In this document: piece after piece, positions 8,351 through 16,637 of the stretch | Layout of the letters: each line of letters begins with the position of its first letter | Position numbering within the stretch: the stretch's first letter is position 1 | Program-made: the position numbers and the translations under genes | Notes under the pieces: model-generated | Told to the model about the DNA's origin: nothing | Databases searched by the model: none | What the model saw: only the letters and a program-made list of their open reading frames with translations | From: Lentzea albidocapillata | GTDB taxonomy: Bacteria > Actinomycetota > Actinomycetes > Mycobacteriales > Pseudonocardiaceae | Reading direction: 5' to 3' | DNA: 64,000 bases | NCBI RefSeq assembly: GCF_000719115.1 | Contig: NZ_JOEA01000026.1 | Location: 31,353-95,352, forward strand

Positions 8351-10504
8351 ATGTCGCGCGACAACGCGCGACGAGGGCTCCTCGTGCGCGCACTCATAGC
8401 GCTCGGGGTCCTCGTCGCATCCGCTTTTCTGCTGCTCACCACGGATCCCCGTCTCGGCCTCGATCTCCGGGGCGGAACCCAGATCGTCCTGGAAGCCAAG
8501 GGCGATGCCGATGCCGCCGACCGTTCGATGGAGGTGTTGCGGCGCCGCGTGGACGCTTTGGGCGTCGCCGAACCCGTGATCGCCCGCTCCGGCGAGAACC
8601 GCATCGTCATCGAACTGCCCGGCGTCCAGGACCCGCAGGAGGCCGTGAAGGTTCTCGGCCAGACCGCGCAACTCACCGTGCAGCGCAACGGCCAGACCGT
8701 CATGACCGGCGAGGGCATCTCCGACGCGCAGTCCACGCGCAACTCGCAGGGCGCGGGTTTCGTGGTCAACATCCAGTTCCAGGGCGACGCCCCGGCGAAG
8801 TGGCAGAAGGTGACCGGCGAGGCGGCCTGCGAGCCGTCCGGCAGCCCAGGCCGGCAGATCGCGTTCGTGCTGGACGGCAAGCCGATCTCGTCCCCCGAGG
8901 TCAGCCTCGACACGCCCTGCGGCGCAGGTCAGGCGGGTGGCTCGACCACGATCACCGGCCGTTTCTCCCAGCCGGAGGCCAAGGAGCTCGCCCTCGTCAT
9001 CCGTTCCGGCGCGCTGCCGGTGCCGGTCGAGGTGATCGAACAGCGCACCGTCGGCGCGACCCTGGGCGCCGAGGCCATCGAGGCCAGCGCCAAGGCCGCG
9101 ATCATCGGCATCGCCCTGACCTCGCTGTTCCTGATGTTCGCCTACCGGCTCGCCGGATTCCTGGCCGTGGTCGCGCTGGCCGGCTACGCGGGCGTCGCGT
9201 ACGCCGGGCTGCTGGCGGTGGGGGCGACGCTGACCTTGCCGGGCCTGGCCGGCTTCGTGCTGGCGATCGGCATGGCGGTCGACGCGAACGTCCTGATCTT
9301 CGAACGGGCGCGCGAGGAGTACGCCAGGAAACCCAATCTCCGCCGCGCCTCGGAGAACGGTTTCCGCGGCGCCCTGAGTGCGATCGCCGACTCGAACGTG
9401 ACGACGCTGCTGGCAGCCGGTCTGTTGTTCTGGCTGGCCACGGGCCCGGTCCGCGGCTTCGGCGTCACCCTGACCATCGGTGTGCTGGCGTCGATGTTCA
9501 GCGCCTTGGTGCTCTCGCGCGTGCTCGTGGTGTGGGCGCTCGGCACCCGTTTCGTCACCAAGCGGCCTCGGCTGAGCGGTCTGCACACGCTCGGTTTCGT
9601 CCGTCAGCGCCTGTCCGTCGTGCTGTACCGCCGCCCGTCGCTGTGGCTGATCAGCGCCGGCGCCGTGGTGCTCGTGGCCATCGCAGGTCTCTTCGCACGG
9701 GGCCTGAACCTGGGCGTCGAGTTCACCGGCGGACGCATGCTCGACTTCACCGCGGGCGGCACCGTGGACTCCGGCCGGGTGCGCACCGCTCTGGCCGACG
9801 CGGGCTTCTCCGACGTCGTGGTCTCGTCGTCGGGCAACGAGGTCTCCCTGCGCACCGCCCCGATCGACGACGCCACCTCAGCACGCCTGGGCGAGGTCGT
9901 CTCCTCCGCCGTCGACGGCGGCGCCCGCCAGTCCAGCAACGAGCTCATCGGCCCGTCGCTGTCCTCCGAACTGCGCCGCAACGCCATCATCGGTCTCGCC
10001 ATCGCCGTAACCGCCCAGCTGGGATACCTGGCCGTGCGTTTCGACTGGCGTCTCGGCGTCGCCACGGTCGCCGCGCTGCTCAGCGACGTCCTCGTGCTCG
10101 TCGGCGTGTTCGCGTGGATGGGCAAGACGGCCGACGGCGTGTTCCTGGCGGCCCTGCTGACCGTGATCGGCTACTCGGTCAACGACTCGGTCGTCGTCTT
10201 CGACCGTCTCCGCGAACTGCGAGGGTCCCGCTTGAAAGCCTCGTACCCGGACGTGGTGTCGGACGCGGTCGTCCAAACCGTGCCGCGCACCGTGAACACC
10301 GGCCTCGGCGTGCTCTTCGTCCTGTCGGCGTTGCTGGTGCTCGGCGACGGCTCCCTGGCCAACTTCGCGATCGCGCTGCTGATCGGCCTCGTCGCCGGCA
10401 CGGCGTCCACAGTGGTCACCGCCGCTCCGATCGCGATCTGGCTGGAGTCGCGCTGGCCCAGGCGAGCGGTTGCGAAGAAGCGTCCGGTGGGGGCACGCGC
10501 CTAG
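8351..10504 (+). CDS. secDF: Fused protein-export accessory protein SecDF
   Basis: This 717-residue protein joins SecD (residues 1 to about 385) and SecF (about 400 to 717). The SecD half has the N-terminal motif RLGLDLRGGTQIVLEA, a periplasmic P1 domain and the RND segment VDANVLIFERAREE. The SecF half has LNLGVEFTGGRMLDF and SVNDSVVVFDRLRELRG. SecDF pulls exported proteins through SecYEG using proton motive force. Actinomycetes usually carry separate secD and secF next to yajC and relA. A fused copy in a different setting is therefore probably a second, specialised paralogue. It is well preserved, with twelve membrane spans expected. Confidence 0.9.
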   Translation: MSRDNARRGLLVRALIALGVLVASAFLLLTTDPRLGLDLRGGTQIVLEAKGDADAADRSMEVLRRRVDALGVAEPVIARSGENRIVIELPGVQDPQEAVKVLGQTAQLTVQRNGQTVMTGEGISDAQSTRNSQGAGFVVNIQFQGDAPAKWQKVTGEAACEPSGSPGRQIAFVLDGKPISSPEVSLDTPCGAGQAGGSTTITGRFSQPEAKELALVIRSGALPVPVEVIEQRTVGATLGAEAIEASAKAAIIGIALTSLFLMFAYRLAGFLAVVALAGYAGVAYAGLLAVGATLTLPGLAGFVLAIGMAVDANVLIFERAREEYARKPNLRRASENGFRGALSAIADSNVTTLLAAGLLFWLATGPVRGFGVTLTIGVLASMFSALVLSRVLVVWALGTRFVTKRPRLSGLHTLGFVRQRLSVVLYRRPSLWLISAGAVVLVAIAGLFARGLNLGVEFTGGRMLDFTAGGTVDSGRVRTALADAGFSDVVVSSSGNEVSLRTAPIDDATSARLGEVVSSAVDGGARQSSNELIGPSLSSELRRNAIIGLAIAVTAQLGYLAVRFDWRLGVATVAALLSDVLVLVGVFAWMGKTADGVFLAALLTVIGYSVNDSVVVFDRLRELRGSRLKASYPDVVSDAVVQTVPRTVNTGLGVLFVLSALLVLGDGSLANFAIALLIGLVAGTASTVVTAAPIAIWLESRWPRRAVAKKRPVGARA

Positions 10505-10557
10505 CGTTCAACGATCCTTTCGGCAACGAGTTCTTCCTAGTGCAGCTCGCTTCGTAG
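10504..10557 (+). pseudogene. Possible C-terminal remnant of a VOC (glyoxalase/bleomycin-resistance fold) gene
   Basis: Immediately after the secDF stop, in another frame, the DNA reads AFNDPFGNEFFLVQLAS and then stops. The D-P-F/E-G-N-x-F motif followed by a short beta strand is the standard ending of VOC-superfamily proteins. No start or body is present, so this looks like the tail of a deleted gene. The evidence is short. Confidence 0.4.
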
Positions 10558-10570
10558 CAAAGTAGGCGGC

Positions 10571-11731
10571 ATGACCTCCTTCGCCGCGTACCAGAACGAG
10601 ATCTACCTGCAGGGGCTCGGTGGCGTCGTGCCACCGTTCACCACCGATCCCGACGCGCTGGAGCAGTCCGCGCGCGACAGGCTGGGACCGGGCCCGTTCT
10701 GGTACGTGGCGGGAGGCGCGGGTTCGGGCGCCACCGTGCGGGCGAATCGTGAGGCGTTCGACCGGGTGCGGATCGTGCCGCGCATGCTGACCAACGCGAC
10801 CGAACGGCATCTGGGTGTTTCGGTCCTCGGCACGGAGCTGCCGGCGCCGGTGATGTTCGCACCCGTTGGCGTGCAGTCGATCCTGCACCCGGACGGCGAG
10901 CTGGCGACCGCGCGGGCCGCCGCCGAGCTCGGGGTGCCGATGGTGTTGTCCACCGCCTCCTCACACACCATCGAGGAGGTCGCCGAAGCGTCCGGCGACG
11001 GGCCGCGCTGGTACCAGCTCTACTGGCCGAACGACCCCGACGTGTGTGCGTCGTTGCTGGATCGTGCGCGCAAAGCCGGTTACACGGCGCTGGTCGTCAC
11101 CTTGGACACGTGGACGCTGGCGTGGCGGCCGCACGACCTTGATCAGGCCTACCTGCCGTTCCTGCGCGCGGTCGGCACGGCGATTCCGTTCAGCGACCCG
11201 GTTTTCCGCGCCGGGCTGCAGAAGTCGCCCGAGGAGGACCTGCCGATGGCGATCCTGCGGTGGGTGCAGCTGTTCACCGGCACTGACAAGTCGTGGGACC
11301 AGCTGGCGTTCCTGCGCGAGCACTGGGACGGCCCGATCGTCCTGAAAGGAATCCAGCACCCCGAGGACGCGCGCAAGGCCGTCGAGTACGGAATGGACGG
11401 TGTCGTCGTCTCGAACCACGGCGGGCGTCAGGTCGACGGTGCCGTCGGGTCGCTGGACGCGCTGCCGTCCATCGTCGAGGCGGTGGGGGAGCAGGTCGAC
11501 GTGCTGTTCGACTCCGGCATCCGTACCGGCGCCGACATCGTGAAGGCGCTGGCGCTGGGGGCGAAGGCCGTGATGGTCGGGCGGCCCTTCGTGTACGGGC
11601 TGGCGCACGGCGGCCAGGTCGGCGTGCGGCACGTGTTGCGCAGCCTGCTCGCGGACTTCGACCTGACGCTCGGGCTGTCGGGTCACCGCAGCCCGGCCGA
11701 CCTGGGGCCGGACGCGCTGCGGTTCTCCTGA
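10571..11731 (+). CDS. FMN-dependent alpha-hydroxyacid oxidase, lactate 2-monooxygenase-like
   Basis: This 386-residue TIM-barrel flavoenzyme has the active-site motif SNHGGRQVDGAVGSLDALP, with His and Arg for substrate binding. DSGIRTGADIVKALALGAKAVMVGRPFVYG forms the FMN phosphate site. WYQLYWPNDPD and VVTLDTWTLAWRPHDLD also match lactate 2-monooxygenase, including the longer insertion that follows. It should oxidise L-lactate or a similar hydroxyacid, yielding acetate and CO2 if it is a true monooxygenase. The exact substrate and product split are uncertain. It appears to be a single-gene unit. Confidence 0.85.
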   Translation: MTSFAAYQNEIYLQGLGGVVPPFTTDPDALEQSARDRLGPGPFWYVAGGAGSGATVRANREAFDRVRIVPRMLTNATERHLGVSVLGTELPAPVMFAPVGVQSILHPDGELATARAAAELGVPMVLSTASSHTIEEVAEASGDGPRWYQLYWPNDPDVCASLLDRARKAGYTALVVTLDTWTLAWRPHDLDQAYLPFLRAVGTAIPFSDPVFRAGLQKSPEEDLPMAILRWVQLFTGTDKSWDQLAFLREHWDGPIVLKGIQHPEDARKAVEYGMDGVVVSNHGGRQVDGAVGSLDALPSIVEAVGEQVDVLFDSGIRTGADIVKALALGAKAVMVGRPFVYGLAHGGQVGVRHVLRSLLADFDLTLGLSGHRSPADLGPDALRFS

Positions 11732-11737
11732 CAGTCT

Positions 11738-12517
11738 TTACGGCATCGTCGCGGTCATCCGCGTCAACGTGCCGAAGTCGGCCGGCTGCACCCGCAGCCA
11801 GCCGTCGCTCTTGGCCGCGAGGTACCGCCCGCTCGGCGTGTCGATGTACGTCAGCGGGTTGACGCAACGCTGCTTGCGGCCCAGGTGGTCCCGCTTGGCC
11901 GAGAAGACCTGACCGCCGCCGGTACGCGGCTGGCTCATGATCTCGTTGAGCTGCGCGACGAGCTGGTCGTTCGGCGTGCTCGTCGGCCGGCTCTGCTGCA
12001 TGAACGAGCCGGTGTCCTCGTAGGACGGCTGCCGCTTCTGCTGCAGCGCCTCCTCGGACAGCGTGATCGGGTTGCCCCTGCCCGCCGGCGTGGGCGGCAG
12101 GGCGCCGACCAACGCCTGCGGCGCCTCGTCCGCCCGCACCGGTTCGAGTACGAACTGCTGGTCCGGCGTGAGCAGGATCCGCAGCGCGTCCTGGCCGTTC
12201 GACACGACCAGCACGCTCTGCTGCGGGCCGTCCTTCAGGCTGAAGAACGCCCAGTACTCCACGCCGGCCTCGACCACGAGCCGCAGCGCGTTCGTCAGAT
12301 CCGGGTGGATCTGACCGCCGCGCGCGAGCCCGTACTGCTCGAGCTGCGCCCACGCCGACCGCTGCAACCGTTCGAGCTCACTCACGTCGCCCGACTCGAG
12401 GAGTTCCTCGTCGAAGTCGACCTGAGCGAGCAGCGCACGGTGCATCGTCGGCAGGCCCGCGGCCTGCCACGCCTGGTAGAGCGCCGTGACAGGGATGGCG
12501 ACCCTGCTCCGCAGCAC
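11738..12517 (-). CDS. ESX secretion-associated protein, EspG family
   Basis: This 259-residue protein resembles the EspG chaperone family found with PPE proteins in type VII secretion loci. Typical segments are AWQAAGLPTMHRAL near the start, ALRLVVEAGVEYWAFF and GQDALRILLTPDQQFVLEPVRADEAPQALVGALPP. The C-terminus ends in a compact R-Y-L-A-A-K-S-D-G-W strand region. EspG binds the tip of its PPE substrate in the cytosol and keeps it soluble. The PPE-like gene lies 9 bp upstream in the same operon. No ESX core genes (EccB-E) are visible in this window. Confidence 0.75.
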   Translation of the reverse strand: MLRSRVAIPVTALYQAWQAAGLPTMHRALLAQVDFDEELLESGDVSELERLQRSAWAQLEQYGLARGGQIHPDLTNALRLVVEAGVEYWAFFSLKDGPQQSVLVVSNGQDALRILLTPDQQFVLEPVRADEAPQALVGALPPTPAGRGNPITLSEEALQQKRQPSYEDTGSFMQQSRPTSTPNDQLVAQLNEIMSQPRTGGGQVFSAKRDHLGRKQRCVNPLTYIDTPSGRYLAAKSDGWLRVQPADFGTLTRMTATMP

Positions 12518-12526
12518 GTTTCCCCC

Positions 12527-13840
12527 TTATCCGCCGATGACCGGCGGAGCGACCATCGTTCCATCGCCGAAGATGTCTTCGGTCTCCTGCAGATACGAAG
12601 CGGACTTGTGCTCCGCATCCTCCGAGCCTTCACCACGACCGCCACCGGCGCCCATACCTCCGGCGCCCATGCCGGCCGCACCACCACGACCGGCAGCACC
12701 CGCGGCACCGGCACCGGACGGCCCGAAGCCACCAGCGCCACCACGACCGTCACCGGCGACACCGGCCGCGCCACCGAAGCCGCCACCCATACCGCCAGGT
12801 CCACCCATGCCCTTGGCTGCCGCGGCGCCGCCGAGGCCACCACCGCCACCGCCACCACGACCGCCGCCGGCGCCACCACCGGGACCACCACCGGGACCGT
12901 TGGGTCCGCCGGGACGGTTGCGCGGGTTGTTGGGGTCGAGCGGACCGCCGGGCCTGCGCGGGTTGTTGGGGTCGAGCGGACCGCCAGGCCTGCGCGGGTC
13001 GTTCGGGTTGTACACATTGTCCGGTGGCAAGGTCGGAACGCCGATGTTGGGCGGCGGGCGGCGCCCGCTGTCGTCGATGGGCGGAGGAGTGAACTTGGAG
13101 TCGTCGACGCCGGCCTTGCCGGTGTCATCGCCGCCGCCGGTGCCCGGCGGCTTCCAGCCGGACAGGTCCGTGCCGTCCTGGCCACCGTTGCGGTCGCCAC
13201 TGCCGGGCGGAGGGTTGCTGCCGATCGGCGGCGGGTTCTTGCTGTTGGGGCCGACCTCGTCGATCTTGTACTTGCCGTCGGGCGGTCCCTCTTGGACGCT
13301 CCCGTCGTTGGCGGTCGGCGCGATGAACGTCGGCTGGTTGCTCATGCTCGCGTTGACGGCGCCCGCGTACTGGTTGAACGCCCGGACGTTCTGCTCGCTT
13401 ACCTGCTGGTTCTGCTCGAGTGCCTTGTCGTAGTCCGTGTCCCACGGACGAAGGTCGTTCAGGAACGGCTTGTCCGGCACGGTCGGCGGCTTGGACATCG
13501 AGTTCTTGGCGTTGACGTACGCATCGCCGACGGTGTCGGCGGTCGTACCCGCCTGAGTAGCTGAATCGCCCGTGACCGTGGCCCACGTTGCGAGTGGTGA
13601 AGTGCCGCCACGAGCCGCGTCGCCCGCGGAGCCTTCCCAGGAGGCACCGGAGTCGCGCACGGCCTTCTCGATCAGCTGTGCAACGTCTCCGTGGCCGCTT
13701 GAGAGATCCCGCCAGCCATCTGACATGAGCGAGGTGCTCTGGCCCGGTCCCTTGCCGTTCTCGAACCACTTGTAGATCGTTTCACCACCCGCGAAGGGCA
13801 GAATGGCGAAACCAGTGATGTTCGGCTCAACCCCAGCCAT
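12527..13840 (-). CDS. PPE-like type VII secretion substrate with Gly/Pro-rich C-terminus
   Basis: This 437-residue protein has an N-terminal helical-hairpin domain of about 180 residues with a WxG motif (SWEGSAGDAARGG), as in PPE/WXG100 substrates. The middle and C-terminus are disordered Pro/Gly-rich repeats. Two adjacent copies of a 12-residue unit (RRPGGPLDPNNP) are encoded by a 36-bp tandem repeat at 12,921-12,992 with one mismatch. The protein is expected to be exported by an ESX system and displayed or shed. It sits between the lipoprotein gene (4 bp) and the EspG gene (9 bp). Confidence 0.75.
   Translation of the reverse strand: MAGVEPNITGFAILPFAGGETIYKWFENGKGPGQSTSLMSDGWRDLSSGHGDVAQLIEKAVRDSGASWEGSAGDAARGGTSPLATWATVTGDSATQAGTTADTVGDAYVNAKNSMSKPPTVPDKPFLNDLRPWDTDYDKALEQNQQVSEQNVRAFNQYAGAVNASMSNQPTFIAPTANDGSVQEGPPDGKYKIDEVGPNSKNPPPIGSNPPPGSGDRNGGQDGTDLSGWKPPGTGGGDDTGKAGVDDSKFTPPPIDDSGRRPPPNIGVPTLPPDNVYNPNDPRRPGGPLDPNNPRRPGGPLDPNNPRNRPGGPNGPGGGPGGGAGGGRGGGGGGGLGGAAAAKGMGGPGGMGGGFGGAAGVAGDGRGGAGGFGPSGAGAAGAAGRGGAAGMGAGGMGAGGGRGEGSEDAEHKSASYLQETEDIFGDGTMVAPPVIGG
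12921..12992. repeat. 36-bp tandem repeat, two copies, inside the PPE-like gene
   Basis: Copies 12,921-12,956 and 12,957-12,992 differ at one base. A diverged third copy starts at 12,993. The unit length is a multiple of three, so copy changes keep the reading frame. Confidence 0.85.
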
Positions 13841-13844
13841 CTCG

Positions 13845-14429
13845 CTACCCCTTCAGGTTTGTGATGATCAGTTGTGCGACCCGCTCGGCCTCCGGGCAGG
13901 GCTTCTTCGTCGCGCGCTCGTCTGTGGCACTGGAGATCTGCACTGTGACTGAATCGGTCTTGGAGACCTGAATCGAGGTCAGGCAGCTGATCGATCCATC
14001 GGTCTGGTCGGTGGAGATGACCCGGACGCCGTCGAGCTTCTTGTCGACGAAGACCCCGTTGTTCTTGACGTTCTCGACCTGGGCCTCGAAGTTCTTGTCC
14101 TTGGTCACCGAGATGTCGTAAGTGGAGTTCTTGATGACATCCTGGCCGTTCCAGACGCAGTTGGGGCCGAGTTCGGCGGTGCCGGCCTGGGGCGCTCGCA
14201 CCGAACCGAGTGTCGCGATCTGACTGGCGGTCAGGATGCTGCATGGGTCGCTGACGAACTTGGCGATGCTGAGGCCTGTGTCGGAACCGTCGCTGGTGGG
14301 CTGGCTGCTCGTCTGTCCGTTACCGGTCGGAGAAGCCGTGGTCGGGCTTCCGCCGGTTTGATTGCCCGTGCATCCGGCCAGCGCAACGGAAACGAGCGCA
14401 GTGCTGAGCAGAACGGTCATGCGCTTCAA
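13845..14429 (-). CDS. DUF3558-type lipoprotein
   Basis: This 194-residue protein starts with a lipoprotein signal (MKRMTVLLSTALVSVALAGC); the lipobox cysteine is residue 20. A Ser/Thr/Gln linker follows, then a domain with paired cysteines (DPCSILTASQIATLG, PNCVW, SCLTSIQ, KKPCPEAERVAQLI) that matches DUF3558. DUF3558 lipoproteins are common in Pseudonocardiales and often accompany ESX substrates. The protein is anchored outside the membrane. It is the second gene of the four-gene operon. Its role is unknown. Confidence 0.8.
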   Translation of the reverse strand: MKRMTVLLSTALVSVALAGCTGNQTGGSPTTASPTGNGQTSSQPTSDGSDTGLSIAKFVSDPCSILTASQIATLGSVRAPQAGTAELGPNCVWNGQDVIKNSTYDISVTKDKNFEAQVENVKNNGVFVDKKLDGVRVISTDQTDGSISCLTSIQVSKTDSVTVQISSATDERATKKPCPEAERVAQLIITNLKG

Positions 14430-14436
14430 GATCGTG

Positions 14437-14850
14437 TCAGCCCTTCATCGCGGTCTGTGCCGCTTCGTCGGTGGCCCGGTACTCGGCGAGGGCCTTCTCG
14501 ATGTTCTTGATGGTCTGTTCCAGCGCCCTCACGGCCTGATCGTTCGCCCACTGGTAGCCGCCAGGCTCAGCGCCTGCGGTCTTGCGCATGGCGAGAGTCG
14601 CGTATCCGCTGAAGGGATCGGGGCCAGGGGCGCCGGAGAGCTTGAGCTTCTCGCTGGACCTCCGCAGCTCCAGCAGCTTCCTGAGAGCCTCTTTGAGGCC
14701 GTCGATCATCTTCTGCGCCTGGTCCGGGTCGACGCTGAACTTCGCGACTCCGCCAGCGCCTGCGCCGGGCGCGGCACCCGCGGCTGCGCCGACACCCTTG
14801 CCGGCGGCTCCGGCAGCCTTCACGGGTACGAGTGCGTCGAACATCAGCAT
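14437..14850 (-). CDS. Esx/WXG-like secreted protein with YxxxD signal
   Basis: This 137-residue protein has a low-complexity Ala/Gly N-terminus (about residues 10-35), followed by two long amphipathic helices. The C-terminus contains YRATDEAA, which fits the YxxxD/E export signal of type VII substrates. No classical WxG turn is visible between the helices. It is the first gene of the operon containing the DUF3558 lipoprotein, PPE-like and EspG genes, so it is probably the Esx partner or a second substrate. Confidence 0.65.
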   Translation of the reverse strand: MLMFDALVPVKAAGAAGKGVGAAAGAAPGAGAGGVAKFSVDPDQAQKMIDGLKEALRKLLELRRSSEKLKLSGAPGPDPFSGYATLAMRKTAGAEPGGYQWANDQAVRALEQTIKNIEKALAEYRATDEAAQTAMKG

Positions 14851-14997
14851 CCTGGCCAGCTCCCCTCAGAACTCCACACCCCTGTCAGAGGATTTTCGCA
14901 TAGGACCGGTTCCCGTTGGAGCGGATCGAATCAGCTGATCAGGTCACATGGCCGATTCGTTCAAGACCCCGCACCCTGACCGGCATAGGTTCGGGGC

Positions 14998-15825
14998 ATG
15001 ATCGAGCAAGCGAGGACCTTCCTCTGGCACAACGCCCGCACGCTGGAACAGCGCTGGTTCGAGCACGCCTTCGACGGCGGAAGGGCCGAGCACGTGGTCC
15101 AGGCGGTGCTGGCCTACCGCAACGACGACGGTGGTTACGGGCACGGCCTCGAGCCTGACCACCGCGGGCCCACCAGTCAGCCGCTGCACGCCCTGCGCGC
15201 GCTCCAGATGTTCGGCGAGGTCAACGCCCCCGAACAAGCTGAATCGATCCTGGCCTGGCTGGCCGGCACCTGCCCCGACGGGAGTGTCCCGTTCGGCATG
15301 TCCACCTCGAAGGACCACCCCAAGGCGCCGTGGGTCGCCGCCGACGACCAGGGCGGACTCCTCCTGACCGCCCAGATCGCCGCCGCCCTCCTCGCACTCG
15401 GGGCAACGGACCCGTGGCTCGACAGGGCCATGGAGTACTGCTGGCGGGAGATCGAGAAGCTGGAGAACACCCACCCGTACGAGCTGCGGGCAGCGGTGAT
15501 GTTCCTGGACGAGGTGCCGGACCGGGCTCGGGCCGAGCTGGCCGCCGAGAGGCTCAGGCACCTCAAGCCGAGCACCGAGGGGTATGCCGAGGGCGAAGGC
15601 CTGGACCTGCACATGTACGCGCAGAAGCCCACCAGCCTCGCCCGCGCGTGGTTCACCGACGACGAGTTCGGCAAGGACCTCGACGAACTCCAGAACGGCC
15701 AGCAGGACGACGGCGGCTGGACCGTCGGTTTCCCCGCCTTCACCCCGATCGTCGACTTCGAATGGCGTTCCATCGCCACGGTCGACGCACTGCTGACGCT
15801 GCGCCGCTACGGCCGGATCAGCTGA
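14998..15825 (+). CDS. Prenyltransferase/squalene-cyclase-like alpha-barrel protein
   Basis: This 275-residue protein has repeats of the (alpha/alpha)6 barrel class, with the QW-like motif RNDDGGYGHGLEPD near the start and QNGQQDDGGWTVGFPAF near the end. The DxDD acid motif of class II terpene cyclases and the zinc ligands of prenyltransferases are not evident, so it may be a non-catalytic or carbohydrate-active relative. The Met at 14,998 is the first plausible start. Its end overlaps the convergent AraC gene by 19 bp. No biosynthetic partners lie nearby. Confidence 0.65.
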   Translation: MIEQARTFLWHNARTLEQRWFEHAFDGGRAEHVVQAVLAYRNDDGGYGHGLEPDHRGPTSQPLHALRALQMFGEVNAPEQAESILAWLAGTCPDGSVPFGMSTSKDHPKAPWVAADDQGGLLLTAQIAAALLALGATDPWLDRAMEYCWREIEKLENTHPYELRAAVMFLDEVPDRARAELAAERLRHLKPSTEGYAEGEGLDLHMYAQKPTSLARAWFTDDEFGKDLDELQNGQQDDGGWTVGFPAFTPIVDFEWRSIATVDALLTLRRYGRIS

Positions 15826-16448
15826 CCCAGGGGCACGCCGGCCAGCGCACGCACTTCGCGGGCCAGGTGCGCCTGGTCCGCGTAACCCGCCTCAAATGCC
15901 ACGGCTGAGAACGGCACACCGTTCCATGCCAGCCGCAGCGCCGTGTCGAACCGCAGCACCCGTTGCAGCACCTTGGGCGGATAGCCGAACGCGTCCAGGC
16001 ACCGCCGCCGCAGCTGACGTGAGCTCAGCCCGATCTCCCACGCGACCGCACCGACGTCACCGGACCGCAGCAACGACGCGGTTGCGGCCAGAGCCGGATC
16101 GACGACCACCCGCGAAGCGCAGAACGACACCATGTCGGAGAAGGAGTCGAGCCGGGCCGAGGGAACCAGTTCGGACAGCGGCACCCGCAGATCCCGGACG
16201 GCGTGCGCGGGCGCACCGAACACCGACGGGAACGCTCCGGGTGGCAACCGCACCCCGTACAACGTGCCGGGAGCGACCGTGGCGAGCTGAGCCGAAGTGT
16301 CCGGACCGGCCACGAACAACGTGCCGGACGCAGGGGTCCATATCAGGTCCGTGCAACCGTCCGGCACTACGCGCTGCACGGTCGGCGATGACACCGTGCG
16401 CGTCCAAAGGCAGGCCAGACCCGCAGGAGCGGGACGTTCGGCATACAC
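15807..16448 (-). CDS. AraC-family transcriptional regulator
   Basis: The start chosen is GTG 16,448, giving 213 residues. A longer TTG-initiated frame to 16,490 would run into the tRNA terminator hairpin and lacks family similarity. The N-terminal region (CLWTRTVSSPTVQRVVPDGCTDLIW) matches the ligand domain seen in many actinomycete AraC proteins. The C-terminus has two helix-turn-helix units (VGAVAWEIGLSSRQLRRRCLDAFGYPPK and FSAVAFEAGYADQAHLAREVRALAGVPLGQL). Its target is unknown. Confidence 0.82.
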   Translation of the reverse strand: MYAERPAPAGLACLWTRTVSSPTVQRVVPDGCTDLIWTPASGTLFVAGPDTSAQLATVAPGTLYGVRLPPGAFPSVFGAPAHAVRDLRVPLSELVPSARLDSFSDMVSFCASRVVVDPALAATASLLRSGDVGAVAWEIGLSSRQLRRRCLDAFGYPPKVLQRVLRFDTALRLAWNGVPFSAVAFEAGYADQAHLAREVRALAGVPLGQLIRP

Positions 16449-16474
16449 AGACCGACCGTACCTCGCGACAGCAA

Positions 16475-16506
16475 GAACGGGCCCGGTCAAGTGACCGGGC
16501 CCGTTC
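16475..16506 (-). terminator. Terminator of tRNA-Val
   Basis: A perfect 15-bp stem (GAACGGGCCCGGTCA and complement) with a 2-nt loop begins 5 bases after the 3' end of the tRNA in its direction of transcription. It reaches the longest possible frame of the AraC gene. Confidence 0.8.
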
Positions 16507-16511
16507 TCGTA

Positions 16512-16583
<72 letters not shown>

Positions 16584-16637
16584 GCGTCTTGCGGATGCCA
16601 TCTTAGCGGACGAGCTCAGCGGGCCGCGAACCCAGGG

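Noticed and set aside
12486..13564. Long plus-strand frames rich in Pro, Arg and Thr opposite the PPE-like gene
   Set aside because: They are antisense readings of a Gly/Pro-rich repetitive gene; codon-position GC supports the minus strand.
16449..16490. Longer AraC frame starting at TTG 16,490
   Set aside because: The extra codons lie in the tRNA-Val terminator and do not resemble the family N-terminus; GTG 16,448 fits better.
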